A DNA stretch of 64,000 nucleotides, taken from positions 4,774,001-4,838,000 of the forward strand of contig NZ_CP061379.1 in the NCBI RefSeq assembly GCF_015624505.1. The letters run 5' to 3'. Source of the stretch: Bradyrhizobium commune. Its GTDB lineage: Bacteria > Pseudomonadota > Alphaproteobacteria > Rhizobiales > Xanthobacteraceae. The position numbers and the translations under genes are program-made. The notes beneath the pieces were generated by a model that made no database searches, was not told the origin of the DNA, and was given only the letters and a program-made list of their open reading frames with translations. Shown here piece by piece: positions 20,104 to 28,153 of this stretch. Position 1 is the first letter of the stretch. Each line of letters begins with the position of its first letter.

Positions 20104-20134
20104 GGCAGAGCCCTCCCGATGCGTCTCATCCTTG

Positions 20135-21634
20135 TCATTCCTGGAGCGCCTCCTCGCGTCGCGCCCGGATCGTCGGCAGCATGATCAGGAGAATCGCGAT
20201 CGCGGCCGCGGCCAGCAGGCTTGCCGAGAGCGGCGAGGTGAGCAGCGCGGTGGCGTCACCGCGCGACAGCACCATGGCCCGGCGGAAGTTTTCCTCGATG
20301 GCCGGGCCCAGCACCAGACCCAACAGCAGCGGCGCGGCCGGCAGTTGCAGCTTGATCAAGACATAACCAAACACGCAGAAAGCGGCTGCCTCATAGACTT
20401 CGAACGTTCCGCTGTTGATGGAATAGACTCCGATCGAGCAGAACACCATGATCGCCGGGAACAGGTATCGATAAGGGATGGTGAGCAGCTTCACCCACAG
20501 TCCGACCAGCGGAAGATTGAGGATCAGCAGCATCAGATTGCCGACCCACATCGAGGCAATCAGGCCCCAGAACAGGGTTGGATTCTTAGTCATCACCTCC
20601 GGACCCGGATGGATGTTGTGGATGTTCATGGCGCCGACCATCAGCGCCATCACGACGTTGGAGGGGACCCCGAGCGTCAACAATGGAATGAACGAGGTCT
20701 GGGCGCCGGCATTGTTCGCCGATTCCGGACCGGCGACGCCCTCGATCGCGCCCTTGCCGAACTGCTCGGGATGCCGCGACAGCTTCTTTTCGAGCGTATA
20801 GGACGCAAAGGACGAAAGCACCGCGCCGCCGCCGGGCAGGACTCCGAGCAGCGTCCCCAGCGCCGTGCCGCGCAGTACCGCCGGTATCATGCGGCGGAAA
20901 TCATCGCGGGTCGGAAACAGATTGGTGATCTTCTGCGTAACCAGCGACAGCTTGTCGTCCTGCTCGAGATTCTTGACGATCTCGGCAAAGCCGAAGATGC
21001 CCATCGCCAGCGGAACGAAATCGAGGCCGTCGAACAGCTGCGGAACGCCGAAGGCAAACCGCTGGCTGCCGCTGCTGAGATCAGTGCCGACGAGACTCAG
21101 CAGCATGCCAAGCACGACCATGCCAATGCCTTCAATGAAAGGGCCGCTCGACAGCACCGAAGCAAGAATCAGCCCCAGGACCATGAGCGCGAAGAATTCC
21201 TTGGGGCCAAACAGCAGGGCGGTCGCGGTCAATGGGCCCGCCAAGGCAGCGATGGCGAGCGTCGCCACGCAGCCGGCGAAAAACGATCCAATCGCCGCGG
21301 TGGCAAGCGCGACGCCGGCGCGGCCCTGCTTCGCCATCTGGTAACCGTCGAGCGTCGTCACCACCGAAGACGACTCGCCGGGCAGATTGACCACGATGGC
21401 CGTGGTCGAGCCGCCATACTGCGCACCATAGTAGATGCCCGCGAGCATGATCAGCGCGGCATCGGGTTGCAGCGCGTAGGTGATCGGCAGCAGCATCGCG
21501 ATGGTCGCAAGCGGACCGAGGCCGGGAAGCACCCCGATCAGCGTCCCCAGCAAGCAGCCGAAGAAGGCGTAGAGCAGATTGGTGGGTTGAGCGGCGGTCG
21601 CAAATCCGATCGCCAAATTGTGAAAGAGATCCAT
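20135..21634 (-). CDS. tctA: Tripartite tricarboxylate transporter large membrane subunit (TctA)
   Basis: A 499-residue, very hydrophobic protein of the TctA family with about 11-12 membrane segments. Conserved pieces include GVLPGLGPLATIAMLLP near residue 34, YYGAQYGGSTTAI and the repeated GVLPGGGAVLSSF. It forms the membrane part of a cation-coupled carboxylate importer with TctB (next gene upstream in transcription) and a periplasmic TctC-type protein. The only nearby TctC gene that shares its predicted regulation is the divergent one at 31242. Confidence 0.94.
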   Translation of the reverse strand: MDLFHNLAIGFATAAQPTNLLYAFFGCLLGTLIGVLPGLGPLATIAMLLPITYALQPDAALIMLAGIYYGAQYGGSTTAIVVNLPGESSSVVTTLDGYQMAKQGRAGVALATAAIGSFFAGCVATLAIAALAGPLTATALLFGPKEFFALMVLGLILASVLSSGPFIEGIGMVVLGMLLSLVGTDLSSGSQRFAFGVPQLFDGLDFVPLAMGIFGFAEIVKNLEQDDKLSLVTQKITNLFPTRDDFRRMIPAVLRGTALGTLLGVLPGGGAVLSSFASYTLEKKLSRHPEQFGKGAIEGVAGPESANNAGAQTSFIPLLTLGVPSNVVMALMVGAMNIHNIHPGPEVMTKNPTLFWGLIASMWVGNLMLLILNLPLVGLWVKLLTIPYRYLFPAIMVFCSIGVYSINSGTFEVYEAAAFCVFGYVLIKLQLPAAPLLLGLVLGPAIEENFRRAMVLSRGDATALLTSPLSASLLAAAAIAILLIMLPTIRARREEALQE

Positions 21635-21646
21635 CGATCGGCTCGT

Positions 21647-22114
21647 TCAGTTGAGAAGGGACGGCCAGACGGGCAGTTGCAGCCCGAGGCCATAGACGAA
21701 CACGGCCAGACACAGCACAATGAGAACCGCCGCGTTGGTCAGCGCTCCGATCCAGGTGAACTCGGGACTGGCCTTGCTCGACACCATGATCAGGACGAAC
21801 AGCGCGCCGACCAGGCCGAGGGGAAACAACAGGGCTCCGAACAGGATCACGGATCCGGCCACCCAGACGAGCCCTTTTAGGTCCCATTTGCGCAGCACCT
21901 GCCGGTCTGTGGTCGATTTCAACGCGCCAAGCATCACGACGAGACCGATCGCGGCGAGCACGATCGCGAGCAGACGCGGGAAATAGCCCGGCCCCATTCG
22001 CGCCGTAGTGCCCGCGGGGTACTCCAGGGCTCCGACGAAGAAGAAGGCTGCAATGGCGAAAAACAGCGCACCCGACACAAAGGCCCTCTGATTGCGGATC
22101 GTCAATCCTCGCAT
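21647..22114 (-). CDS. tctB: Tripartite tricarboxylate transporter small membrane subunit (TctB)
   Basis: A 155-residue protein with four hydrophobic segments and the typical TctB segment ARMGPGYFPRLLAIVLAAIG after the first helix. It starts inside the end of the carboxymuconolactone-decarboxylase-like gene (13-base overlap) and ends 12 bases before tctA. Sequence conservation in this family is low, but topology, size and the tctB-tctA order make the call firm. Confidence 0.9.
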   Translation of the reverse strand: MRGLTIRNQRAFVSGALFFAIAAFFFVGALEYPAGTTARMGPGYFPRLLAIVLAAIGLVVMLGALKSTTDRQVLRKWDLKGLVWVAGSVILFGALLFPLGLVGALFVLIMVSSKASPEFTWIGALTNAAVLIVLCLAVFVYGLGLQLPVWPSLLN

Positions 22115-22938
22115 TCTTGCTGTCCTCCCTGGCTCAGTCTTTCCCCCGTCTCGCCCGGCGACGCGCGTTCATCGAGGGCTTCCATCAGAACCGGTACGCC
22201 GACGGCGCAGGCGTGCACGCCAAGATGCGCGGTCATCTGGAGAACTTGCCGAATCTCCCGCTGGTCAATACCGAGCCGAAGAGCCCGCTTGATCTGCACA
22301 CGCAGTCCGTGCGGATCGAGCGCTGTGAAGCAGGCGTTCAAGGCGAGCGAGATCAGACATTGCGACCGTCGGTCGAGACCACCTCCAGCCTGCGGGTCCG
22401 CGAGGAGATCCAGCAGGACAGCGAAATAGCCGGGATCGTATCGCAACCATTGCTCGCAGAAGTCCGGCCAGTCCCCGAATTGCGCAACGTAGGCGTCTCG
22501 CAGCACTTGCTGTTTATGCGAGAGTTCGGCACGATCGACCTCAAGGCCCGCGCTCGCCAATTCTTCCGCCAGGATACCGATGCCAAGGTTGCACCCGTCC
22601 AGCCCCTGAACCGTCGCGAGGCGGAACACGTCGGTGATCTCCCGCGCCGTGGCCCCTTCCTGAAGCGCCAGCCGCAGGTGCAATGCGAGCCCGGAGCGAA
22701 ACAGATGCGTTGCCGATCCATCGAGCGCGACGTAGATCAGCTCGCACATCTTGCGCGATAGCGGCCCCTTCTCTGCGGCATAGCCGGCATATTTGCCGTA
22801 CGCCTGGAGGAACGCCGGATCGAGCCGCAACAACCCCTCCGTCCAGGGCCGCCAATAGCCGCGCGCCCTGACATAGGCGTCCTTCAGGGCCTGCTGTTCC
22901 GCCGTCAAACCGGACATCACGATGGTCCTGTCAGGCAA
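22102..22938 (-). CDS. Two-domain carboxymuconolactone decarboxylase-like protein lacking the CxxC motif
   Basis: A 278-residue protein with two AhpD/CMD-like helical units (about 30-130 and 140-255). Unit 1 has LSRKMCELIYVALDGSATHL and the helix LALHLRLALQEGATAREITD; unit 2 has DRRSQCLISLALNACFTALD and QIKRALRLGIDQREIRQVL. Both keep the CMD fold pattern and the His after the loop, but neither has the CxxC pair of peroxidase-type members. It overlaps the preceding SDR stop by 8 bases (ATG 22917 is an alternative start). The role could be decarboxylation, lactone or ring chemistry; unknown. Confidence 0.75.
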   Translation of the reverse strand: MPDRTIVMSGLTAEQQALKDAYVRARGYWRPWTEGLLRLDPAFLQAYGKYAGYAAEKGPLSRKMCELIYVALDGSATHLFRSGLALHLRLALQEGATAREITDVFRLATVQGLDGCNLGIGILAEELASAGLEVDRAELSHKQQVLRDAYVAQFGDWPDFCEQWLRYDPGYFAVLLDLLADPQAGGGLDRRSQCLISLALNACFTALDPHGLRVQIKRALRLGIDQREIRQVLQMTAHLGVHACAVGVPVLMEALDERASPGETGERLSQGGQQECED

Positions 22939-23719
22939 TGTTGGTCAGCGTGATCCCGCCATCGACGGTGAGCACCTGCGCCGAAATGAAGCCGCTCTCG
23001 TCGCCGGCAAGGAAGCAGATCGCCTTGGCGATGTCGTCGACCGTGCCGAGCCGGCCCAGCGGCGTCCGTGCAATCCGGCGCGCGTCGAGCTCGGCGTTAC
23101 GGTTGCGCATCGTGCCTTCCGTCGGAATCGCCGACGGCGCCACGGCATTGACGCGAATGTTGCGCGCGCCGAGCTCGGCTGCGGCCGCGCGCGTGACGCC
23201 CATGATTCCGGCCTTGATGCCGCTGTAGACGATGCTGTTCTTGGCCGAGATCAGGCCGGCAACGGAGGCGACGTTGACGATGGCACCGCCGCGCTCCGCA
23301 TCCATGACCTCGGCGGCAGCCTGGATTCCCCAGATCACCGCCTTGAAGCCGATGTTGAGCATGCGCTCGACCGTTTCCGGAGCGATGTCGGCGGTGGACT
23401 GATAGCGGACCCATGCTGCGTTGTTGACGAGGATGTCGAAACGCCGCTGCTGCTCGGCCAGTCCAAGAATCGCTTGGCGCATGCCGTCGCGGCTGGCCAC
23501 GTCCTGCGTGACGGCAACCGCATTGCCGCCGGATGCCTTGATCGCGTCCACCGTGCTGCCTACGAATTCCGGCTTCAAATCATTGACGCCGACGATCGCG
23601 CCGCGCGCTGCGAGCTTGAGTGCCGTTGCGCGACCGATGCCGTTTCCGGCGCCGGTGACGAGTGCGACGCGGCCTGCGAGCGTCTGATCCCTGGTTTCGG
23701 TCATGGTCATCTCCCTCAC
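22931..23719 (-). CDS. Short-chain dehydrogenase/reductase
   Basis: A 262-residue classical SDR: cofactor motif TGAGNGIG near residue 22, NNAA structural motif, catalytic Ser in NVASVAG and YxxxK as YSGIK, then the C-terminal DGGITLTN. It oxidises a hydroxy group or reduces a keto group with NAD(P). The first ATG (23719) overlaps the upstream acyl-CoA dehydrogenase stop; ATG 23710 is also possible. By context it may act on a 3-hydroxyacyl-CoA or a ring alcohol in the same pathway. Confidence 0.92.
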   Translation of the reverse strand: MREMTMTETRDQTLAGRVALVTGAGNGIGRATALKLAARGAIVGVNDLKPEFVGSTVDAIKASGGNAVAVTQDVASRDGMRQAILGLAEQQRRFDILVNNAAWVRYQSTADIAPETVERMLNIGFKAVIWGIQAAAEVMDAERGGAIVNVASVAGLISAKNSIVYSGIKAGIMGVTRAAAAELGARNIRVNAVAPSAIPTEGTMRNRNAELDARRIARTPLGRLGTVDDIAKAICFLAGDESGFISAQVLTVDGGITLTNIA

Positions 23720-24744
23720 GCTCCTGCTTCCGCAAACGGAGCAACTTCCGATACGTAACGGCGGCCGAATGCGCTGATCAGGGCGCTGGCATCACCCTGC
23801 GCCTGGAGCGTGCGGATGCGACGGAGATGGCGGTGCACCGGCACATCCCATGTAAAACCCATGCCGCCATGGATCTGCAACGCGCCTTCGCTGATCGAGC
23901 TGCCATAGGTCGCCGCGGCGAGAAACGCCGCATCGCGCTGACGTGCACCGCCATCATCGGACAGGCTGCGCGTGATGGCATGACGGATGCTTTCGAGCCC
24001 GAGCTTCTGGCGCGCCAACGCGTGGCGGATCGCCTGGTTGTAGGACAAAGCGTGGCCGAACTGGCGGCGGGTCGAGGCGTGCTCCTGCGCGAGCGCCAGA
24101 CATGCTTCGGCCGATCCCAGGATGGCCGCCGCACGGAGCACGTTGGCATCCGAGTTGAGCAGATCCCATGTTCCCACCGGCAGGATGGAGCCGATCGGGA
24201 TTTCGACTTTCTGAAGTCGCACGGCGTGTTCTGGCACCGTCAGGTCGAGGCCGGCGGCTTCGTCGACGAGAACACCTTCGGCCTTCGTCGCAATCAATGC
24301 CACAGCGCCCGCACTCATCCGCACCAGGATGTAATCGGCCATCGCCGCGCCGGGCGCTCGCGCGAGCGAACCGCTCAGCAGCAGCAATCCGCCCTCGCGT
24401 TCGGCGATGGCCTCACCATGCCAGGCGATCGTCGCCAGCGTCTTGCCGGAGACGATCGCGGCGGCGAGACGTGGCAGCGACGACTGAAGCAGACGGCCCG
24501 CGAGAATGGTCTCCAGAAGCGGAAATCCAAGCAACCTCGCATGCGCGGCCGCGATCACCGGCACCGCGAAACCGAGCGGCAGGGCCAGTCCGCCCACCTC
24601 CTCGTCCGCGATGACGCCGAGCAGACCATCACCGGCGAGATTTTGCGCCTGTTCGCGCACCTCCAAACCCGCACATGCGGCCGCTGCGCGAGCAGCGGTT
24701 GCCGCGAACTCGTCGGGCTGAAGTCCTTCGCCGGGCATGGTCAT
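23716..24744 (-). CDS. Acyl-CoA dehydrogenase family protein (FadE28-like partner type)
   Basis: A 342-residue, divergent acyl-CoA dehydrogenase. The C-terminal half is recognisable (STRRQFGHALSYNQAIRHALA; LQIHGGMGFTWDVPVHRHLRR), but the classical Y-E-G-T catalytic segment is absent and the N-terminal domain is shortened. This pattern fits subunits that work as heterotetramers with a second dehydrogenase, as in steroid side-chain ChsE enzymes. The larger dehydrogenase at 25605 in the same operon is a natural partner. The family call is good; the pairing is inference. Confidence 0.85.
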   Translation of the reverse strand: MTMPGEGLQPDEFAATAARAAAACAGLEVREQAQNLAGDGLLGVIADEEVGGLALPLGFAVPVIAAAHARLLGFPLLETILAGRLLQSSLPRLAAAIVSGKTLATIAWHGEAIAEREGGLLLLSGSLARAPGAAMADYILVRMSAGAVALIATKAEGVLVDEAAGLDLTVPEHAVRLQKVEIPIGSILPVGTWDLLNSDANVLRAAAILGSAEACLALAQEHASTRRQFGHALSYNQAIRHALARQKLGLESIRHAITRSLSDDGGARQRDAAFLAAATYGSSISEGALQIHGGMGFTWDVPVHRHLRRIRTLQAQGDASALISAFGRRYVSEVAPFAEAGA

Positions 24745-24784
24745 GATCTTCCTCTTTCGAAAACTGTGCGACTACAACTGCCCA

Positions 24785-25558
24785 CTACGCGAGAAGCCCG
24801 CCGTCGACGGGCAGGATGACGCCATTGACATAGGACGCCATCGCCGAGGCCAGGAATATCACCGGCCCGGCGATCTCGTCGGGCTGACCCACACGCTTCA
24901 GCGGGGTGCGCGCCATCAGGCCGGACAGCCTCGCCGGATTTTCGCGGGTGGTCTCGCTCATCTCGGTCTCGACGATGCCGGGCGCGACGGCGTTGACCCG
25001 AATACCGTCCGGCGCGAGATCGCGGGCGAGCGCCTGCGTGAACAGCCTCACCGCACCCTTGGACGGCGAATATCCAAGAGTGCCACCCATGCCGACAAAG
25101 GCCGCGGCGGAAGCAACGTTGATGATGGACCCCCGCGTCCTGCGCAACGCAGGAATGAAGGCATGAACCACGTTGAAGGTGCCGTTGACGTTGACGTCGA
25201 AGACCTGGCGCCAGTTCTCGTGGGCGCGCGGGCTGTCGATCGGCTCGCGAATGATGATTCCGGCGTTGTTGACGATGACGTCGGCGGGGCCGATCTCCTC
25301 GTCCACGCGCTTCGCCATATCGCTGCACGCCGTAGGGTCAGTCACATCGAGCGCGTAGGCGATCGCGTCCTTGCCTCCGTCCCTTATCTCGCGAGCGGCC
25401 GCATCGGCCCGCTCCTGCCGCAAGTCGGTCACGACGACCCGTGCCCCGGCGGCGGCCACACCCAATGCGATGGCGCGTCCGATCCCTTGGCCCGCTCCCG
25501 TCACCACGACGAGACGATCCTTCAGCAACCCCGCTCCCTGGCCCTGACCTACGGACAT
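24785..25558 (-). CDS. Short-chain dehydrogenase/reductase
   Basis: A 257-residue classical SDR from ATG 25558 (MSVGQGQGAG). Motifs: TGAGQGIG near residue 20, NNAGI, Ser in NVASAAA, YSPSK as YxxxK and the ending LPVDGGLL. The frame is open further upstream, but that extension overlaps the neighbouring dehydrogenase gene and has no SDR similarity. This is the second SDR of the operon. It could be a 3-hydroxyacyl-CoA dehydrogenase or act on a ring hydroxyl. Confidence 0.92.
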   Translation of the reverse strand: MSVGQGQGAGLLKDRLVVVTGAGQGIGRAIALGVAAAGARVVVTDLRQERADAAAREIRDGGKDAIAYALDVTDPTACSDMAKRVDEEIGPADVIVNNAGIIIREPIDSPRAHENWRQVFDVNVNGTFNVVHAFIPALRRTRGSIINVASAAAFVGMGGTLGYSPSKGAVRLFTQALARDLAPDGIRVNAVAPGIVETEMSETTRENPARLSGLMARTPLKRVGQPDEIAGPVIFLASAMASYVNGVILPVDGGLLA

Positions 25559-25604
25559 CACCGGCTCCCTGCCGTTCGCAACGAGGCAATGCGAAGAACG
25601 ACCA

Positions 25605-26816
25605 TCACTTGCCTCGCGACAGCTGGAGGATGCGATCGGCGATAATGCCAAGCTGGATCTCGGTCGTGCCGGCATAGATAGTCTCAGCGCGCGCCTGGAG
25701 ATAGATCGCCTCGAACCGTCGCCGCGCCACCTTGATCGCGGGAATCTGCGGCAGCGACGCCTGCTGAAGCAGTTCGAGGGCGAGTGCGGCAAAGCGCTGA
25801 TGGGCTTCGCTCCAGTAGAGTTTTGCGAGACTGCCGCGTGCCCCGATCTTGTCACCGTTGGCGAGCGCCTCGACGGCGGTCTCGACATGCGCCTTCAGCA
25901 CCTCGATCTCGACTGCGACCTCGCCGAGCCTGACCGCGTAATGGCGCTCGGCGACCATCTCGGACAGCGCGGCATCCGCCTTGCAGGCCGAAATCAGATG
26001 GCGCAGCTCGTTCTCGAATCGCCAGGCGCGATACATGCGATTGGTCGCCCGCTCGATCTCGAGCACGCGGATCGCTGCGGCCCACCCTTCGTCGGGCGCG
26101 CCGATCGCATCAGCCTGGGCAACCTCGACCTCGTCGAAGAAGACCTCGCAAAAGCTCTCGCGCCCGTCGATCGACTTGATGGTGCGCACGCGCACGCCCT
26201 TGGCATCGAGCGGCACCGCGAACATCGCAAGGCCGCGATGGCGATCCTCCAGCGGCCCGGTGCGGGCGAGCACCAGGCAGCGCTGCGACCGGTACGCACC
26301 GCTGGTCCAGATCTTCTGGCCGTTGATCCGCCAGCCGTCACCGCTCCGCGTGGCACGGGTGCGAAGCCCCGCGAGATCGGAGCCGGCCTCGGGCTCGGAA
26401 AATCCCTGGCACCAGATGTCGCGCATCTCGAGGATCGCAGGCAAGAAGCGCCGTTTCTGCTCCTCGTTGCCGACGGCCAGGATGATCGGACCGGCGAGCT
26501 CCTTGCCGATCGAGTTGACGCTCTCCGGCATCGCAAGCCGACCGATCTCCTGGTTGGCGATCAGATGTTCACGCAGCGTGCGACCGTGCCCGCCATAGGC
26601 CTGCGGCCAGGTGATGCCGGTGAGACCGGCGCGGTACATCGCCGCCTCCCAGGCGACGGATTGCTGGAGCGTCGGCGCCGCGAATGCAGCGCTGTCGCTG
26701 CGGAAGCTAGCCGGCAGATTGGCATGCAGCCAGCGATGCATCGCGTCGCGATAGGCCTCGCCCGTCAGGTTCTCACCCGCGACAGCTTGCGTCGATACCG
26801 CTTCAAGTACACTCAT
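25605..26816 (-). CDS. Acyl-CoA dehydrogenase (large, FadE-type)
   Basis: A 403-residue acyl-CoA dehydrogenase starting at ATG 26816 (MSVLEAV). It has GFSEPEAGSDLAGL, NGQKIWTSGA and the C-terminal AETIYAGTTEIQLGIIADRIL. In the last motif the position of the MCAD catalytic Glu is Ala (YAGTTE), as in members that place the base elsewhere or act with a partner subunit. A longer frame exists upstream but runs antisense-like through the binding-protein gene. It probably works with the truncated-type dehydrogenase at 23716. Confidence 0.9.
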   Translation of the reverse strand: MSVLEAVSTQAVAGENLTGEAYRDAMHRWLHANLPASFRSDSAAFAAPTLQQSVAWEAAMYRAGLTGITWPQAYGGHGRTLREHLIANQEIGRLAMPESVNSIGKELAGPIILAVGNEEQKRRFLPAILEMRDIWCQGFSEPEAGSDLAGLRTRATRSGDGWRINGQKIWTSGAYRSQRCLVLARTGPLEDRHRGLAMFAVPLDAKGVRVRTIKSIDGRESFCEVFFDEVEVAQADAIGAPDEGWAAAIRVLEIERATNRMYRAWRFENELRHLISACKADAALSEMVAERHYAVRLGEVAVEIEVLKAHVETAVEALANGDKIGARGSLAKLYWSEAHQRFAALALELLQQASLPQIPAIKVARRRFEAIYLQARAETIYAGTTEIQLGIIADRILQLSRGK

Positions 26817-26872
26817 CGCTTGCTTCCCGCTTTCGCCGTAGGTGCCGCAATACCCTGCCGGGCCGTCCGTCT

Positions 26873-28090
26873 TCACTGCGACTTGAGAAGATCGCAGGCG
26901 CTTTCCGACGCCGGGCGCCACGCATCCTCCGGCGCGATCGTGCCGGTGATCTCGTAATAGTCGTAGGTGTATTTGGATTCCGCCGGCGCCTTGATCCGCG
27001 CGACATAGAGCGGGCGCATTACCTGGCCGTCGGCCCGGATGCTGACATTCTTCATTTCGAAATCGTCGACCGGCGTGCTCTTCATCCGCCGCATCACGGC
27101 ATCGCCATCGTCGGAACCGGCGGCCGCCACCGCCTTCAGATAATGCGTGATGGCGCTGTAGGTGGCCGCCTTGCCCTCGTTGAGGAGCTGGCCGTTGGTC
27201 GCCTCCGCATAGCGTTTGGCAAAGGCCCGGCTCTCCGGCGTCATGTCCCAGTAGAAGGGCGTCGTCAGCCGCACGTTCTGGAGATCCTTGAGCCCGATGC
27301 CATGCGTCTGGCTGATCATGAGGCCGAGGGGGACGAGCAATTGGGTCTTGGTCAGCCCGAACTCCTGGGCCTGCTTGATCGCATTGGCGAAATCCGCGCC
27401 CGAATTGGCAAGCGCGATCGCCTTGGCGCCGCTGGCCTGCGCCGTGAGCAGGAACGAGGAGAGGTCCGAAGAGTTCAGCGGATGCAGCACCGACCCCACC
27501 ACCTTGCCGCCGCCGGCCTCGATGAACTTCGTCGCATCGGCCTGCCAGGCCTTGCCGAAGGCATAATCGACCGTCAGGAAGAACCAGCTGTCGATGCCCT
27601 GCGCCAGCAGGGCTTTCACCGTTGCCTTCGGCTGGGCATAGGTATCGACCACCCATTGCGTAGTCATCGGCGAGCATTTGTCGTTGGTGAAGAACGAGCC
27701 CGCCGTGCCGGCCAGCATGTAGGGCTTCTTGCGGTTCTTCATGATCTCCTGCACGGCAAGCGCGATCGACGACGCCGAGCAGCCGACGATGGCGTCGACG
27801 CCTTCATTGTCGACCCAGCGCAATGCGATCGCGACGCCGACATCGGGCTTGTTCTGGTCGTCGGCGATCACGAGCTCGATCTTCTTGCCGTTGACCGCTC
27901 CGCCGAAATCGGCGACCGCAAGCTTAGCGGCCGCGACCGAGCCAAGGCCGCAATTGTCAGCATAGGGGCCATTCTGGTCGTTCATGATGCCGATCTTGAT
28001 CACGTCGCCCGAAATCCCCTGCGCGGACACGGGCGCCTGCGTGAACAGCAAGATCATCATGCCAAGCGCAGCGACCGTCCATCTCATCAT
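26873..28090 (-). CDS. Orphan branched-chain-amino-acid-type binding protein (LivK/Peripla_BP_6)
   Basis: A 405-residue periplasmic binding protein with a Sec signal (MMRWTVAALGMMILL, cut near VSAQG) and the family start IKIGIMNDQNGPYAD. This subfamily is common in rhizobia and binds aromatic or other carboxylates rather than leucine. No LivHMGF permease or ATPase genes are next to it, so it must borrow an importer encoded elsewhere or serve as an extra sensor. It sits inside the catabolic operon between an acyl-CoA dehydrogenase and the ADP-forming acyl-CoA synthetase. Confidence 0.92.
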   Translation of the reverse strand: MMRWTVAALGMMILLFTQAPVSAQGISGDVIKIGIMNDQNGPYADNCGLGSVAAAKLAVADFGGAVNGKKIELVIADDQNKPDVGVAIALRWVDNEGVDAIVGCSASSIALAVQEIMKNRKKPYMLAGTAGSFFTNDKCSPMTTQWVVDTYAQPKATVKALLAQGIDSWFFLTVDYAFGKAWQADATKFIEAGGGKVVGSVLHPLNSSDLSSFLLTAQASGAKAIALANSGADFANAIKQAQEFGLTKTQLLVPLGLMISQTHGIGLKDLQNVRLTTPFYWDMTPESRAFAKRYAEATNGQLLNEGKAATYSAITHYLKAVAAAGSDDGDAVMRRMKSTPVDDFEMKNVSIRADGQVMRPLYVARIKAPAESKYTYDYYEITGTIAPEDAWRPASESACDLLKSQ

Positions 28091-28153
28091 GTTATCCTTC
28101 CTGCTTCCCTGCGTTTCCTCTGGGCCTGCTTTTGCGGCCTCTTGTCGTTGCGT

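Noticed and set aside
19943..21880. A 645-codon plus-strand frame
   Set aside because: It is antisense to tctA and an acyl-CoA dehydrogenase, with low-complexity Arg/Gln/His composition typical of shadow frames.
26817..27677. N-terminal extension of the acyl-CoA dehydrogenase at 25605
   Set aside because: The extension overlaps the LivK-like gene in another frame. Family similarity begins at the ATG at 26816.
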